A stretch of DNA of 64,000 nucleotides. Origin: Aurantimicrobium photophilum (GTDB taxonomy: Bacteria > Actinomycetota > Actinomycetes > Actinomycetales > Microbacteriaceae). The stretch covers positions 1,178,001 through 1,242,000 of the forward strand of contig NZ_CP023994.1 of the NCBI RefSeq assembly GCF_003194085.1. Direction: 5' to 3'. Under the pieces are notes generated by a model. The model searched no databases and had not been told where the DNA came from. It saw only the letters and a program-made list of their open reading frames with translations. The translations under genes and the position numbers were made by a program. This document shows, in pieces, positions 1 to 8,240 of this stretch. The first letter of the stretch is position 1; each line of letters begins with the position of its first letter.

Positions 1-3
1 GGC

Positions 4-1440
4 TTAGTCCCCGATGTAGCTCATCACGTGCTTGATGCGGGTGTAGTCATCAAAGCCGTAACCAGAGAGGTCCTTGCCGTATCCGGAGTGCTTGAATCCA
101 CCGTGAGGCATCTCAGCAACAATGGGGATGTGGGTGTTGATCCACACACAACCAAAGTCGAGCTTCTTTGCCATGCGCATTGCACGGCCGTGGTTCTGAG
201 TCCACACAGAGGAAGCCAAGGCGTAGTTCACGTCGTTGGCCCAGGTCAATGCCTGTGCTTCATCGGTGAACTTCTGCACGGTCATGACCGGACCAAAGAT
301 CTCATTCTGAATAACCTCATCTGTTTGCTTGAGGCCAGAAATAATCGTTGCTTCGTGGAAGTAACCCGTGTTGCCTTGACGCTTGCCACCAAGTTCGATG
401 GTGGCGTTATCGGGCAGGCGCTCAATAAAGCCCTGGACCTGTGCCAGCTGGTTCACGTTGTTGACGGGACCAAACATGGTGTTGGCATCCAGTGGTGAAC
501 CAGTGATGGCATTCGCACGGGCATACTTGACGAGCTCTGCCATGAATTCGTCATAGATGCCTTCTTGCACGAGCAAACGCGTTGCTGCAGTGCAGTCCTG
601 GCCGGCGTTGAAGTAACCCGCACCGACAATGCCTTCGACAGCAGAGGGAATATCTGCATCGTCAAAGACGATGACGGGGGCCTTGCCGCCAAGTTCCAGG
701 TGGACGCGCTTGAGGTCAGTGGCAGCACTCTTGGCCACTTCCATACCGGCACGCACAGAACCGGTGATGGAGATCATCTGTGGAGTCTTGTTCTCCACCA
801 TTGCTTTACCGGTGTCGCGGTTACCCATCACGGCGTTGAAGACACCGGCGGGCAGGAACTCTGATGCCATCTCAGCCAACAGCATGGTCGAAGCAGGGGT
901 GGTGTCGGAGGGCTTCAGCACAATCGTGTTACCCGCAGCAATTGCAGGAGCGAACTTCCACACCGCCATGTTGAGCGGGTAGTTCCAGGGGGTGACCTGT
1001 CCGATCACACCAATAGGTTCGCGGCGAATCATGGACGTGTGATCGGCCATGTATTCGCCTGCAGACTTGCCTTCGAGGTGGCGAGCAGCGGTAGCAAAGA
1101 AACGAATCTGGTCCACCGAGGGCATGATTTCGTATTCCACGAGCGTCTCGAGTGGCTTACCGGTGTCCTTGGACTCCACCTCTGCAAACTCACGCGCACG
1201 GGATTCCATGGCATCTGCAATACGGAAGAGAGCAAGAGAGCGCTCGCTGGGGGTGGTCTCACCCCAGGCTTCGAATGCTGTTGCCGCGGCGCCATAGGCG
1301 TCGGCAACATCCTTCTCACTAGAGACAGGGCTGGTGGCATAGACCTCTTCGGTGGTGGGGTCGAGGATGTCCAGACGCTCGTCTGTGGTGGATTCGACAA
1401 ACTGGCCGTTGATGAAGTTCTTCAATGCGTGAGTACTCAT
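4..1440 (-). CDS. Gamma-aminobutyraldehyde dehydrogenase (PatD/Prr-like)
   Basis: NAD-dependent aldehyde dehydrogenase of 478 aa, probably oxidising 4-aminobutanal to 4-aminobutyrate in putrescine breakdown. Seen: the Rossmann-side TPWNYP motif (about residues 150-155), the LELGGK general-base region (Glu249) and the catalytic cysteine in NAGQDCTAATR (Cys283); the QDCTAA form is typical of the YdcW/PatD subgroup. The frame is open for 63 codons upstream, but homology starts at the ATG ending at 1440. A TATGCT -10 element (complement of 1447-1452) lies 6 bases before it, so the mRNA may be leaderless. It diverges from an Lrp regulator and a class III aminotransferase, which supports an amine-catabolic role. 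Another aminoaldehyde substrate is possible. Confidence 0.85.
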   Translation of the reverse strand: MSTHALKNFINGQFVESTTDERLDILDPTTEEVYATSPVSSEKDVADAYGAAATAFEAWGETTPSERSLALFRIADAMESRAREFAEVESKDTGKPLETLVEYEIMPSVDQIRFFATAARHLEGKSAGEYMADHTSMIRREPIGVIGQVTPWNYPLNMAVWKFAPAIAAGNTIVLKPSDTTPASTMLLAEMASEFLPAGVFNAVMGNRDTGKAMVENKTPQMISITGSVRAGMEVAKSAATDLKRVHLELGGKAPVIVFDDADIPSAVEGIVGAGYFNAGQDCTAATRLLVQEGIYDEFMAELVKYARANAITGSPLDANTMFGPVNNVNQLAQVQGFIERLPDNATIELGGKRQGNTGYFHEATIISGLKQTDEVIQNEIFGPVMTVQKFTDEAQALTWANDVNYALASSVWTQNHGRAMRMAKKLDFGCVWINTHIPIVAEMPHGGFKHSGYGKDLSGYGFDDYTRIKHVMSYIGD

Positions 1441-1527
1441 GAACCCAGCATAAGGCGAAAACCGATAGTAAAAGAAGGGTAATTCTGAGGATTTCGTAGT
1501 TTTATCCACATAAATGTGCGGTTTCAC

Positions 1528-1556
1528 TTGCTTCGGGTGTTTTTTCCTGCCAGAAT
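1528..1556 (+). promoter_or_regulatory. Promoter of the Lrp-family regulator
   Basis: TTGCTT (1528-1533), a 17-base spacer and an extended -10 (TGC then CAGAAT, 1551-1556). The ATG follows 7 bases later without a Shine-Dalgarno sequence, so transcription could begin at or near the start codon. Inferred from motif spacing only. Confidence 0.45.
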
Positions 1557-1563
1557 CAACCCC

Positions 1564-2031
1564 ATGAACTCTAAGACTCGCGCCGCGCAGCTCGATGATG
1601 TGTCCAAGGCCATCATTGAACAGCTGCAAGAAGACGGTCGCCGCTCCTATGCCGAAATCGGCAAGGCGGTAGGTCTATCTGAGGCTGCTGTCCGCCAACG
1701 CGTGCAAAAGCTGACCGAAGCTGGCGTGATGCAGGTGGTCGCTGTGACCGACCCCATGCAACTTGGGTTCTACCGCCAAGCAATGATCGGCCTGCGCTGC
1801 TCGGGTGACACCCGCGCCATCGCCGACAAGCTGGCTGCATTAGAAGCCGTCGATTACGTGGTGCTCACCGCCGGGTCATTCGACATCATGGCTGAAGTTG
1901 TCTGTGAGTCCGACGAAGATCTCATCAATCTTCTCAACGAACAGATCCGAAAGCTTGAGGGAGTGGTTTCAACCGAAACCTTCGTCTATCTCAAGCTCCA
2001 CAAACAGTTATATAACTGGGGAACGCGATAA
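1564..2031 (+). CDS. Lrp/AsnC family transcriptional regulator
   Basis: A 155-aa feast/famine regulator. The N-terminal winged helix (DDVSKAIIEQLQEDGRRSYAEIGKAVGLSEAAVRQRVQKL) is followed by a RAM ligand-binding domain ending near SFDIMAEVVCESDEDLINLLNEQIR and the dimer strands. The start at 1564 is chosen because family homology begins at MNSKTR; upstream codons of the frame are not family-like. It is divergent from the aldehyde dehydrogenase and 2 bases upstream of the aminotransferase, so it probably controls both in response to an amine or amino acid. Lrp-type regulators commonly activate catabolic neighbours; the ligand cannot be read from the sequence. Confidence 0.88.
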   Translation: MNSKTRAAQLDDVSKAIIEQLQEDGRRSYAEIGKAVGLSEAAVRQRVQKLTEAGVMQVVAVTDPMQLGFYRQAMIGLRCSGDTRAIADKLAALEAVDYVVLTAGSFDIMAEVVCESDEDLINLLNEQIRKLEGVVSTETFVYLKLHKQLYNWGTR

Positions 2032-2033
2032 AA

Positions 2034-3512
2034 ATGCCGTTATTTACCTCTCGGAAAACAAAGACTGCAGCTCACGCCGCAGCCCCATCTCATGTTGTTG
2101 CACCTGCCGCTGCAACCGAGGCAGAGAAGCCTTACGTTGCGCCAACCTACGACAACAAGGACCTTCAAAAGAAGGCCAGTGATCACCTCTGGATGCACTT
2201 CACACGCCAGTCGGTCATGCACGAAAACGGTGTGCCCATCATCGTCAAGGGTGACGGTCACATGATCACCGACATCCAGGGCAAGAGCTACATCGATGGA
2301 CTCTCTGGTCTGTTCGTTGTTCAGGCTGGACACGGACGCAAGCGTCTGGCTCAGGCTGCCGCTAAGCAGGCCGAAGAACTCGCCTTCTTCCCCATCTGGT
2401 CTTACGCACACCCTTCCGCCATTGAATTGGCTGACCGCCTCGCAGACTATGCACCTGGCGACCTCAACAAGGTCTTCTTCTCCACCGGTGGTGGTGAAGC
2501 TGTTGAAACTGCTTTCAAGTTGGCAAAGCAGTACTGGAAGAAGATGGGTAAGCCCACTAAACACAAGGTGATTTCTCGCTCTGTTGCGTATCACGGAACC
2601 CCTCAGGGTGCTCTCTCGATTACGGGTATCCCTGCGATGAAGGAAATGTTTGAGCCTCTGGTTCCTTCGACCTTCCGTGTTCCAAACACCAACTTCTACC
2701 GCGCTGAACAGCACGGAGATGACCTCTACGCATTCGGTCAGTGGGCAGCAAACCGCATCGAAGAAATGATCGAGTTCGAAGGCCCTGACACTGTTGCAGC
2801 TGTCTTCCTTGAGCCCGTTCAAAACTCTGGTGGCGCGTTCGCACCACCTCCCGGATACATGGAGCGCGTACGCGAGATCTGCGACAAGCACGACGTCCTC
2901 ATGGTTTCGGACGAGGTTATTTGTGCATTCGGTCGTATCGGTGAAATGTTTGCCTGCAACGCCTATGGCTACGTCCCCGACATGATCACCTGCGCCAAGG
3001 GTATGACCAGTGGTTACAGCCCCATCGGTGCAACCATCATCTCTGACAAGATCTATGAGCCCTTCTCCAAGGGCACCAGCTACTTCCCCCACGGTTACAC
3101 CTTCGCCGGTCACCCCGTGTCTGCAGCTGTTGCACTGGAAAACCTCAACATCTTCGAAGAAGAGAAGCTCAACGAGAACGTGCGCACCAACTCGCCACTG
3201 TTCCGTGCTGAGCTGGAGAAGCTCCTCGACATCCCCATCGTCGGTGACGTGCGTGGTGACGGTTACTTCTTTGCAATCGAACTCGTCAAGGACAAGGCCA
3301 CCAAGGAGACCTTCAACGACGACGAGTCCGAGCGTTTGCTCCGTGGCTTCCTCTCCAAGGCTCTCTATGACGCAGGACTGTTCTGTCGTGCAGATGACCG
3401 TGGAGACCCCGTTGTTCAGCTTGCTCCACCGCTGACAATTGGACCCAAGGAATTCGTTGAAATGCGTGAAATCCTCGAGGGCGTCCTCAAGGAAGGCGCA
3501 AAGATCGTCTAA
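2034..3512 (+). CDS. Class III PLP aminotransferase, putrescine--pyruvate type
   Basis: A 492-aa fold-type I aminotransferase, likely moving the amino group of putrescine or a similar diamine to pyruvate or 2-oxoglutarate. Seen: STGGGEAVETAFKLA phosphate-binding region, YHGTPQGALS, the aspartate motif VSDEVICAFGR and the PLP lysine in TCAKGMTSGY (Lys322). The N terminus has an extra 35-residue Ala/Pro-rich stretch before family homology. The start lies two bases after the Lrp stop, indicating an operon. With the divergent dehydrogenase it forms a putrescine to GABA route. Sequence alone does not exclude beta-alanine:pyruvate or other omega-aminotransferase activity. Confidence 0.85.
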   Translation: MPLFTSRKTKTAAHAAAPSHVVAPAAATEAEKPYVAPTYDNKDLQKKASDHLWMHFTRQSVMHENGVPIIVKGDGHMITDIQGKSYIDGLSGLFVVQAGHGRKRLAQAAAKQAEELAFFPIWSYAHPSAIELADRLADYAPGDLNKVFFSTGGGEAVETAFKLAKQYWKKMGKPTKHKVISRSVAYHGTPQGALSITGIPAMKEMFEPLVPSTFRVPNTNFYRAEQHGDDLYAFGQWAANRIEEMIEFEGPDTVAAVFLEPVQNSGGAFAPPPGYMERVREICDKHDVLMVSDEVICAFGRIGEMFACNAYGYVPDMITCAKGMTSGYSPIGATIISDKIYEPFSKGTSYFPHGYTFAGHPVSAAVALENLNIFEEEKLNENVRTNSPLFRAELEKLLDIPIVGDVRGDGYFFAIELVKDKATKETFNDDESERLLRGFLSKALYDAGLFCRADDRGDPVVQLAPPLTIGPKEFVEMREILEGVLKEGAKIV

Positions 3513-3564
3513 CACTCTGGCTCAGTAGGGTTTCGTCGCCACTACTCGATGTCAGTATCCCAAT

Positions 3565-3594
3565 GGGGCTGCTACCGCGTGCGGTGGTAGCCCC
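3565..3594 (+). terminator. Intrinsic terminator after the aminotransferase
   Basis: A 14-bp stem (ggggctgctaccgc/gcggtggtagcccc) fully paired in plus-strand RNA if two G-U wobbles are allowed, followed by attatctttg. It abuts the -10 region of ogt. Confidence 0.75.
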
Positions 3595-3609
3595 ATTATC
3601 TTTGTAAAT

Positions 3610-4110
3610 ATGACCTCCACCTTCGCCACCATCGACTCCCCCATCGGTCGCATTGAGCTGACCAGCGATGGCGAAGCCATCACCTTTCTCAGCATTGAAG
3701 GCGTGGAGGGTTCACCTCACGGACGGTTGCAGCACGGTGGTCGCCCAGGTGTTCCCGACAAGGTGATTAAGCAGGCAACCAAGGAACTTGGTGAATACTT
3801 CGCCGGCAAGAGAAAAGACTTTGACGTTCCCGTCAAGCTGGTGGGAACACCATTCCAGCAGGCCATCTGGCATGAGCTCTTGGCCATCCCCTATGGCGGT
3901 CATGCTTCCTATGGAGACCTTGCTGCCCGTGCGGGGAACCCCAAGGCAGCTCGTGCCGTGGGAGGTGCTGTGGGAGCGAATCCCGTGCCCATCATTGTTC
4001 CCTGCCATCGCATTCTTGCTGGCAACAGCAAGCTCACCGGCTACTCCGGTGGTTCAGGTGTCTCCACCAAGATTCAGCTCTTGGACATCGAAGGCATTAC
4101 TTACAGGTAA
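3610..4110 (+). CDS. ogt: Methylated-DNA--protein-cysteine methyltransferase
   Basis: A 166-aa suicide repair protein that takes methyl groups from O6-methylguanine onto its own cysteine. Seen: the active site PCHRIL (Cys132), the upstream YGDLAARAGNPKAARAVGGA helix-turn-helix that flips the base, and the C-terminal GYSGG substrate loop. There is no Shine-Dalgarno sequence; TATCTT (3597-3602) sits 7 bases before the ATG, so a leaderless mRNA is predicted. Its stop overlaps the start of tag (TAATG), pairing two alkylation-repair enzymes in one transcript. Length is normal for Ogt without an Ada domain. Confidence 0.93.
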   Translation: MTSTFATIDSPIGRIELTSDGEAITFLSIEGVEGSPHGRLQHGGRPGVPDKVIKQATKELGEYFAGKRKDFDVPVKLVGTPFQQAIWHELLAIPYGGHASYGDLAARAGNPKAARAVGGAVGANPVPIIVPCHRILAGNSKLTGYSGGSGVSTKIQLLDIEGITYR

Positions 4111-4727
4111 TGGCCTACAAAGATCTCGAGATCGGCGAAGACGGCCTCGCTCGTTGTGGCTGGGTCGGCACCGACTCCGAATACATGCGCTATCACGATG
4201 AAGAGTGGGGCGTGAAGCTCCTGGGTGACCAGAAGCTCTTTGAAAAGCTCTCACTGGAAGCCTTTCAGGCAGGGCTCAGCTGGATCACGATTCTCAAGCG
4301 CCGCCCCGGATTTCGCGAAGCGTTCTCAGACTTCAATATTGACGCGGTGGCAAGCTTCACCGATGACGACGTCGAACGGCTCATGCTCGATGAACGCATT
4401 ATTCGTAATCGCGCCAAGATTGTGGCGACCATAGAAAATGCGAAGGTAACCAAAAACTTGCTTGAGCAATCCGCTGGCGCCCTGCACGACTTAATCTGGT
4501 CATTCCAACCGATGTCCAGGCAGCGCGCCAATTCCTGCGCTGGTGACGAGCACGCGCGCTATGCAACCCTTGCAGAAGTGCCCGCTGTGACAACCGAGTC
4601 CGAACAGCTCAGCAAAGCTTTGAAGAAACTCGGTTTCAAGTTCGTGGGCGCCACCACAATGTATGCGCTGATGCAATCAGCTGGCTTAGTGGATGACCAC
4701 CTTGCGGGTTGTCATCTCGCGAACTAG
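4110..4727 (+). CDS. tag: DNA-3-methyladenine glycosylase I
   Basis: A 205-aa base-excision enzyme removing 3-methyladenine. Seen: the N-terminal RCGWVGTDSEYMRYHDEEWG signature, FEKLSLEAFQAGLSW, and the C-terminal GLVDDHLAGCHL that supplies zinc ligands with the N-terminal Cys and His. Translation is coupled to ogt by a one-base stop/start overlap. The pair makes a small alkylation-damage operon with no visible ada-type regulator nearby. Confidence 0.93.
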   Translation: MAYKDLEIGEDGLARCGWVGTDSEYMRYHDEEWGVKLLGDQKLFEKLSLEAFQAGLSWITILKRRPGFREAFSDFNIDAVASFTDDDVERLMLDERIIRNRAKIVATIENAKVTKNLLEQSAGALHDLIWSFQPMSRQRANSCAGDEHARYATLAEVPAVTTESEQLSKALKKLGFKFVGATTMYALMQSAGLVDDHLAGCHLAN

Positions 4728-4845
4728 TCCTCCACAAGCTGAGTTGAGGCGCCAGCCTCACTCAGCTTTGTATTCCCGCTCCACGTAACCACCTGTTCTT
4801 CGTATCGTGAGCTTTCAAGTTGCGCTCCGTTAAGAGGAATATCAG

Positions 4846-5262
4846 ATGTCCAGGTGGTGTATAGAAATCTTTGGTCGATCGTATGGCAGGTTTTACTCAT
4901 CCCTCTCCAAGTATCTACAATTAGTTGTCGACTCTGCGCTATTGAATGTTTTGAGTGTTGAAGGAATCGGGATTTGTTCAGGCGAGTGGGGGAAGCCACT
5001 CGGTGGCGGTTTGTATGAATTCCGAATAAGGAAATCACTTCTTGCAATTGAAAACTCGACAAACGAGACATCGCTCATGTCTCGTACCGACTCAAGGAAC
5101 TCTCCAGTCCTCATCCGCATATTCTGCACATTCCATGGAGACAAGATTGTGGTTCTTCATCATGGATATGACAAACAACGTGATCCCTCTCCCAAAAGGC
5201 AACAACGAGAGATCCGTGCGGCAAGGAAACTTCATAATGAATGGAAGGAAGGGTTGAAATAA
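4846..5262 (+). CDS. RelE/HigB-like toxin (phage-derived Gp49-like family)
   Basis: A 138-aa protein resembling Gp49/HigB-like ribosome-dependent mRNA interferases. Seen: the GKPLGGGLYEFRIRKS strand, the LIRIFCTFHGDKIVVLHHGYDKQ core and the basic C-terminal helix with REIRAARKLHNEW. AAGAGGA at 4832-4838 is a good ribosome-binding site 7 bases before the ATG. It precedes an Xre-type antitoxin, the HigBA gene order. Base composition is visibly more A+T-rich than the surrounding repair and tat genes, which suggests recent acquisition. The spacer between conserved parts (residues 70-85) is somewhat long, so the folding details are uncertain. Confidence 0.75.
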   Translation: MSRWCIEIFGRSYGRFYSSLSKYLQLVVDSALLNVLSVEGIGICSGEWGKPLGGGLYEFRIRKSLLAIENSTNETSLMSRTDSRNSPVLIRIFCTFHGDKIVVLHHGYDKQRDPSPKRQQREIRAARKLHNEWKEGLK

Positions 5263-5289
5263 AAAGTGTTTAATCACATAATTACTGAC

Positions 5290-5634
5290 ATGGCAAAGAA
5301 TCAAAAAACCATTCCCTACGAAGACTTCATGAGGGACATCCGTCAGTCTTGGTCAGAAGATGACTGGAATATCTACAACGCTATTTCTGCAGATTTCCAG
5401 AAAGAAATGAATGATCGAGCTGAGCTTGGTGCAGCTCTCCAGTCAGCCCGAAAAGCACAATCACTCACTCAACCCACCCTTTCCAAGCTGGCTGATGTTC
5501 AGCAAGCCGAGATAAGTCGCATCGAACGTGGCGTGGGGAACCCAACTGCGACAACACTCTTTCGCCTCACCCATGCGTTAGGGCTGAAATTAGCATTTAT
5601 TCCGGATAAAGAATCTGAAAGAACTCAGTTATAG
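5290..5634 (+). CDS. Xre-family HTH antitoxin (HigA-like)
   Basis: A 114-aa antitoxin with an Xre helix-turn-helix in its C-terminal half (LGAALQSARKAQSLTQPTLSKLADVQQAEISRIERG). The N-terminal half (FMRDIRQSWSEDDWNIYNAIS) probably wraps the toxin. A GTG at 5266 is possible, but the ATG at 5290 is preferred: CATAAT (5277-5282) lies 7 bases upstream, so the antitoxin may also have its own leaderless promoter, as is known for other higBA loci. It lies 27 bases after the toxin and ends 3 bases before the tatB stop on the other strand. Confidence 0.8.
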   Translation: MAKNQKTIPYEDFMRDIRQSWSEDDWNIYNAISADFQKEMNDRAELGAALQSARKAQSLTQPTLSKLADVQQAEISRIERGVGNPTATTLFRLTHALGLKLAFIPDKESERTQL

Positions 5635-5637
5635 CCT

Positions 5638-5988
5638 TTACGTCGATTCAAGATCAAAGGGCGTGGACGCATTCGTGTCACGCACAACAGGCTTCTTCAC
5701 AACCGGTGCTGCCACTGGAGTTTTATTTACTGGCGCATCATCAAGGAGTGCCTCGCGAATGATGCGTCGAGGGTCATATTGGCGAGGGTCGAGCTTCTTC
5801 CACTCTTCCTCGTCGAAATCGTCACCGAGTTCTTCTTTGATACGGTCTTTGGCACCCGAGCTCATTTCTTTGAGTTTGCGCACTAATTGACCAAATTTCG
5901 CCGAGTAAGCAGGCAGGCGTTCAGGACCAATAACGAAGACAGCAATCACTCCAATCAGGAGTAATTTCTCGAAGGTCAAACCAAACAC
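5638..5988 (-). CDS. tatB: Sec-independent protein translocase TatB
   Basis: A 116-aa single-span protein of the twin-arginine translocase. Seen: the N-terminal membrane helix FEKLLLIGVIAVFVIGPERLP with the conserved Gly-Pro-Glu-Arg-Leu-Pro hinge, an amphipathic helix (AKFGQLVRKLKEMSSGAKDRIKEEL) and an acidic then Pro/Val-rich tail. The GTG start ends at 5988; TAGTCT (complement of 5995-6000) is 6 bases upstream, a leaderless arrangement. The divergent O-methyltransferase neighbour matches the wider actinobacterial tatB/O-methyltransferase neighbourhood, where sigE and htrA often lie between; here they are absent. Confidence 0.88.
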   Translation of the reverse strand: MFGLTFEKLLLIGVIAVFVIGPERLPAYSAKFGQLVRKLKEMSSGAKDRIKEELGDDFDEEEWKKLDPRQYDPRRIIREALLDDAPVNKTPVAAPVVKKPVVRDTNASTPFDLEST

Positions 5989-6051
5989 ACTACGAGACTA
6001 CCGCGCCTAAACACGGGGAAAGCTCTACGCTTGGGAAGCAAGGAGACTGAC

Positions 6052-6681
6052 GTGACACACAACGAACTAACGTGGAAGTTCCTCAACGAATTTGATGTTG
6101 AGTCGAGCACCCAGGCTAAAGCCCGCGCCATTTCACTTGAGCATGGCGTGAACGTGATTTCACCCGCTGTGGGAGCACAGCTTGCACTGGTTGCTGCGGC
6201 AACGAATGCCACCAACATCATTGAGATTGGCACAGGTCTGGGTCTTTCCGGTCTGTGGCTGTTGGCTGGTGCACCAGAGGCGACCCTGACTTCGATTGAC
6301 CCTGAGTTTGAGTATCACGAGCAGGCTCGTGAGCTCTTCACCGAAGCCGGTTACCCCGCAAGCCGTGTGCGCTTGATCACCGGTAAGGCACTGGATGTTC
6401 TCCCTCGCATGAACGAAAACAGCTACGACATCGTTCTTGTTGATGGTGACCCTGCACAGGTTGCGCAGAACGCGGAGCACGCGTTGCGTCTGGTTCGCGT
6501 GGGCGGCACCGTGCTTGTTCCTCACATCCTGCAGGATGGCGACATTGCAAACCCCGCCAAGCGTGCCGGAATCATTGCCGGCTTCCGCACCGTGCTCACC
6601 GAAGCTACTGAGTCGGAGAACATCGTGGTTGCCCTCTCCCCTGCTGGAGACGGTCTGCTGCAGTTCACCAAGATCGCGTAA
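6052..6681 (+). CDS. Class I SAM-dependent O-methyltransferase
   Basis: A 209-aa catechol-O-methyltransferase-type enzyme. Seen: the SAM motif I IIEIGTGLGLSGLWL, the acidic end of strand 2 (TSIDPEFEY), and YDIVLVDGDPAQVAQNAEHALRLVRVGGTVLVP, which contains the metal-binding Asp region. A TTG at 6031 is in frame, but the GTG at 6052 has AGGAGA (6041-6046) at proper distance and is chosen. The substrate is unknown; family members methylate catechols or small phenolics. It is convergent with the DUF3117 gene across a shared terminator. Confidence 0.82.
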   Translation: MTHNELTWKFLNEFDVESSTQAKARAISLEHGVNVISPAVGAQLALVAAATNATNIIEIGTGLGLSGLWLLAGAPEATLTSIDPEFEYHEQARELFTEAGYPASRVRLITGKALDVLPRMNENSYDIVLVDGDPAQVAQNAEHALRLVRVGGTVLVPHILQDGDIANPAKRAGIIAGFRTVLTEATESENIVVALSPAGDGLLQFTKIA

Positions 6682-6698
6682 GTCACAGACTTCATAAG

Positions 6699-6727
6699 AA
6701 AACCCCCGCTCAGTGAGCGGGGGTTTT
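6699..6727. terminator. Bidirectional intrinsic terminator
   Basis: A perfect 12-bp stem (aaaacccccgct/agcgggggtttt) with a 5-base loop. The A and T runs on either side allow it to serve both the O-methyltransferase (plus) and the DUF3117 gene (minus). Confidence 0.9.
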
Positions 6728-6757
6728 CTGTATTCGGTTTCCCGAAGAAGTTGTTTA

Positions 6758-6928
6758 CTAGGCAGGAACTACCTTCGCCAATACGTCGTGAAGCTCCTTC
6801 GCCTCAGCGTCGTTGACGGAGACGACCAAACGGCCACCACCTTCGAGAGGTACGCGCACAATAATGAGGCGACCTTCCTTGACAGCCTCCATGGGACCGT
6901 CACCGGTCCGTGGCTTCATTGCAGCCAT
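6758..6928 (-). CDS. DUF3117 domain small protein
   Basis: A 56-aa protein that begins MAAMKPRTGDGPMEAVKEG and continues with RVPLEGGGRLVVSV, the hallmark of the actinobacterial DUF3117 family. Function is unknown; members are short, soluble and highly conserved in Actinobacteria, often beside tat or glycogen genes. A strong AAAGGGG ribosome-binding site precedes the ATG at 6926-6928. It is read from the minus strand and ends at the shared terminator. Identity is secure from sequence pattern alone; the role is not. Confidence 0.9.
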   Translation of the reverse strand: MAAMKPRTGDGPMEAVKEGRLIIVRVPLEGGGRLVVSVNDAEAKELHDVLAKVVPA

Positions 6929-7041
6929 TTAGGCCACCCCTTTCACTTACTTTGTGTACTTCTATTATCCCGTATTGTTTGGTGCCCAAAAACCACATGA
7001 AGGCCTCAAACAGCTTCGGAATCCGTTGTTTCGGACGCTTT

Positions 7042-8226
7042 TCAGGGCGGACTCCAGTCGTATCCATCGATACGCCAGCAGATCAAGAGCCAACCCCACT
7101 GCAAGACGATGAATAGCACCACCATGATGACGCGATAGACCTTGGACTTGGGCGCCGCAATGGCTCCCAAGACAGGAAAGAGCGGCGCGAGCAGACGGAA
7201 TGTGCTCGACTGTGGGAAGAACACTGCCAGCAGATACAGCGCATAGCTGGCCAGCCAGAATCGAACATCCACGCCCAGCTTCTTCATCGCAGGGGTGAAG
7301 AGGAAGACAAAGAAACCCAGCACGAGAGCACCGAGCAGAATGTAGCCACCGAGTTCGGGATAACCAAAGCTTGTTGTCCACCACTGGGCAGCGTGAATCC
7401 AGGGGGTGAAAGGAATGAGTTCTTGGTAGCCAATGTAGGCAGAGCGCCAAGCCAGTTCAGTATCCAGATAGGCAGTGGGAACGCCAGTTACCCAACCAGC
7501 GATAAACATCCAGGCAAAACCGGCACCCGCAGAGATGAGTGCCACAGAAGCTAACAGCACTCGCTCACGAGTGGGGAAGCGAGAACGCTTCCGCTTGGCA
7601 TAGCGATAAATCCAGTGCAGGCCAATCGCCAGTGCCACAGCTAACGCTCCTGGCCTGGTCAAGGACAACACAATGACCACCGGAATAACCCAGCCATAGA
7701 GTTTGCGCTGCATGAGCAAGATCACCAGAGCAATCAGGAACAGTTGCATGGATTCGGCATAGGCCAGCTGGAAGAGCGGTGACACCGGGGAAACAGCGAA
7801 CAGCACGATGGCAAAGAGTGCCTGCTGAGCAGGCACATGCTTGATCAGGACCTTGTAGAAGACCAGGGATGCCGCCAGTGCAAACAGTACCGAGATGAGC
7901 ACACCTGAGATGCTCCAGGGCAGCCCCGTAATCGCCATAAGCCCGCGCACGATGGCCGGGTAGGCGGGCAGGAAAGCCCAGGCATTCTCACCGACGTGAC
8001 CGTCATCGGTATAGGGAAGCTCGTGCGGATAGCCCGTCTCGGCGATGATGTTGTACCAGCGACCATCCCATATCGTGGAGAAATCCCACAGTGACGGCTG
8101 GGCGCCAGTCCAGGCATTCTCAGCCTGTTGACTGGCCAAAACCAGCAGCATGACGGTGGAAACTGCCCGACCCAGCAAAAACACCAAGGTGACTTTGAGC
8201 CACCATGGCAGTCGAGTTCTTGTCAT
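7042..8226 (-). CDS. PIG-V-like membrane mannosyltransferase
   Basis: A 394-aa polytopic GT-C type glycosyltransferase resembling GPI mannosyltransferase 2 (PIG-V). Seen: the lumenal-loop motif STIWDGRWYNIIAETGYP, where the Asp is the predicted catalytic residue, followed by AFLPAYPAIVRG, and about ten hydrophobic segments. In Actinobacteria such proteins use polyprenyl-phosphate sugar to modify lipids or secreted proteins; the acceptor here is unknown. An in-frame start at 8277 would overlap dapE; the ATG at 8224-8226, just after the dapE stop, is preferred and suggests co-transcription with dapE. Confidence 0.75.
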   Translation of the reverse strand: MTRTRLPWWLKVTLVFLLGRAVSTVMLLVLASQQAENAWTGAQPSLWDFSTIWDGRWYNIIAETGYPHELPYTDDGHVGENAWAFLPAYPAIVRGLMAITGLPWSISGVLISVLFALAASLVFYKVLIKHVPAQQALFAIVLFAVSPVSPLFQLAYAESMQLFLIALVILLMQRKLYGWVIPVVIVLSLTRPGALAVALAIGLHWIYRYAKRKRSRFPTRERVLLASVALISAGAGFAWMFIAGWVTGVPTAYLDTELAWRSAYIGYQELIPFTPWIHAAQWWTTSFGYPELGGYILLGALVLGFFVFLFTPAMKKLGVDVRFWLASYALYLLAVFFPQSSTFRLLAPLFPVLGAIAAPKSKVYRVIMVVLFIVLQWGWLLICWRIDGYDWSPP

Positions 8227-8240
8227 CCCCCGAAGACCTG

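Noticed and set aside
2040-3515. A 491-codon open frame antisense to the aminotransferase
   Set aside because: It mirrors the codon pattern of the plus-strand gene, has low-complexity Val/Leu-rich sequence and no recognisable domain.
4724-5071. A 115-codon minus-strand frame over the toxin gene
   Set aside because: No domain or ribosome-binding site, and it overlaps the better-supported toxin start region.
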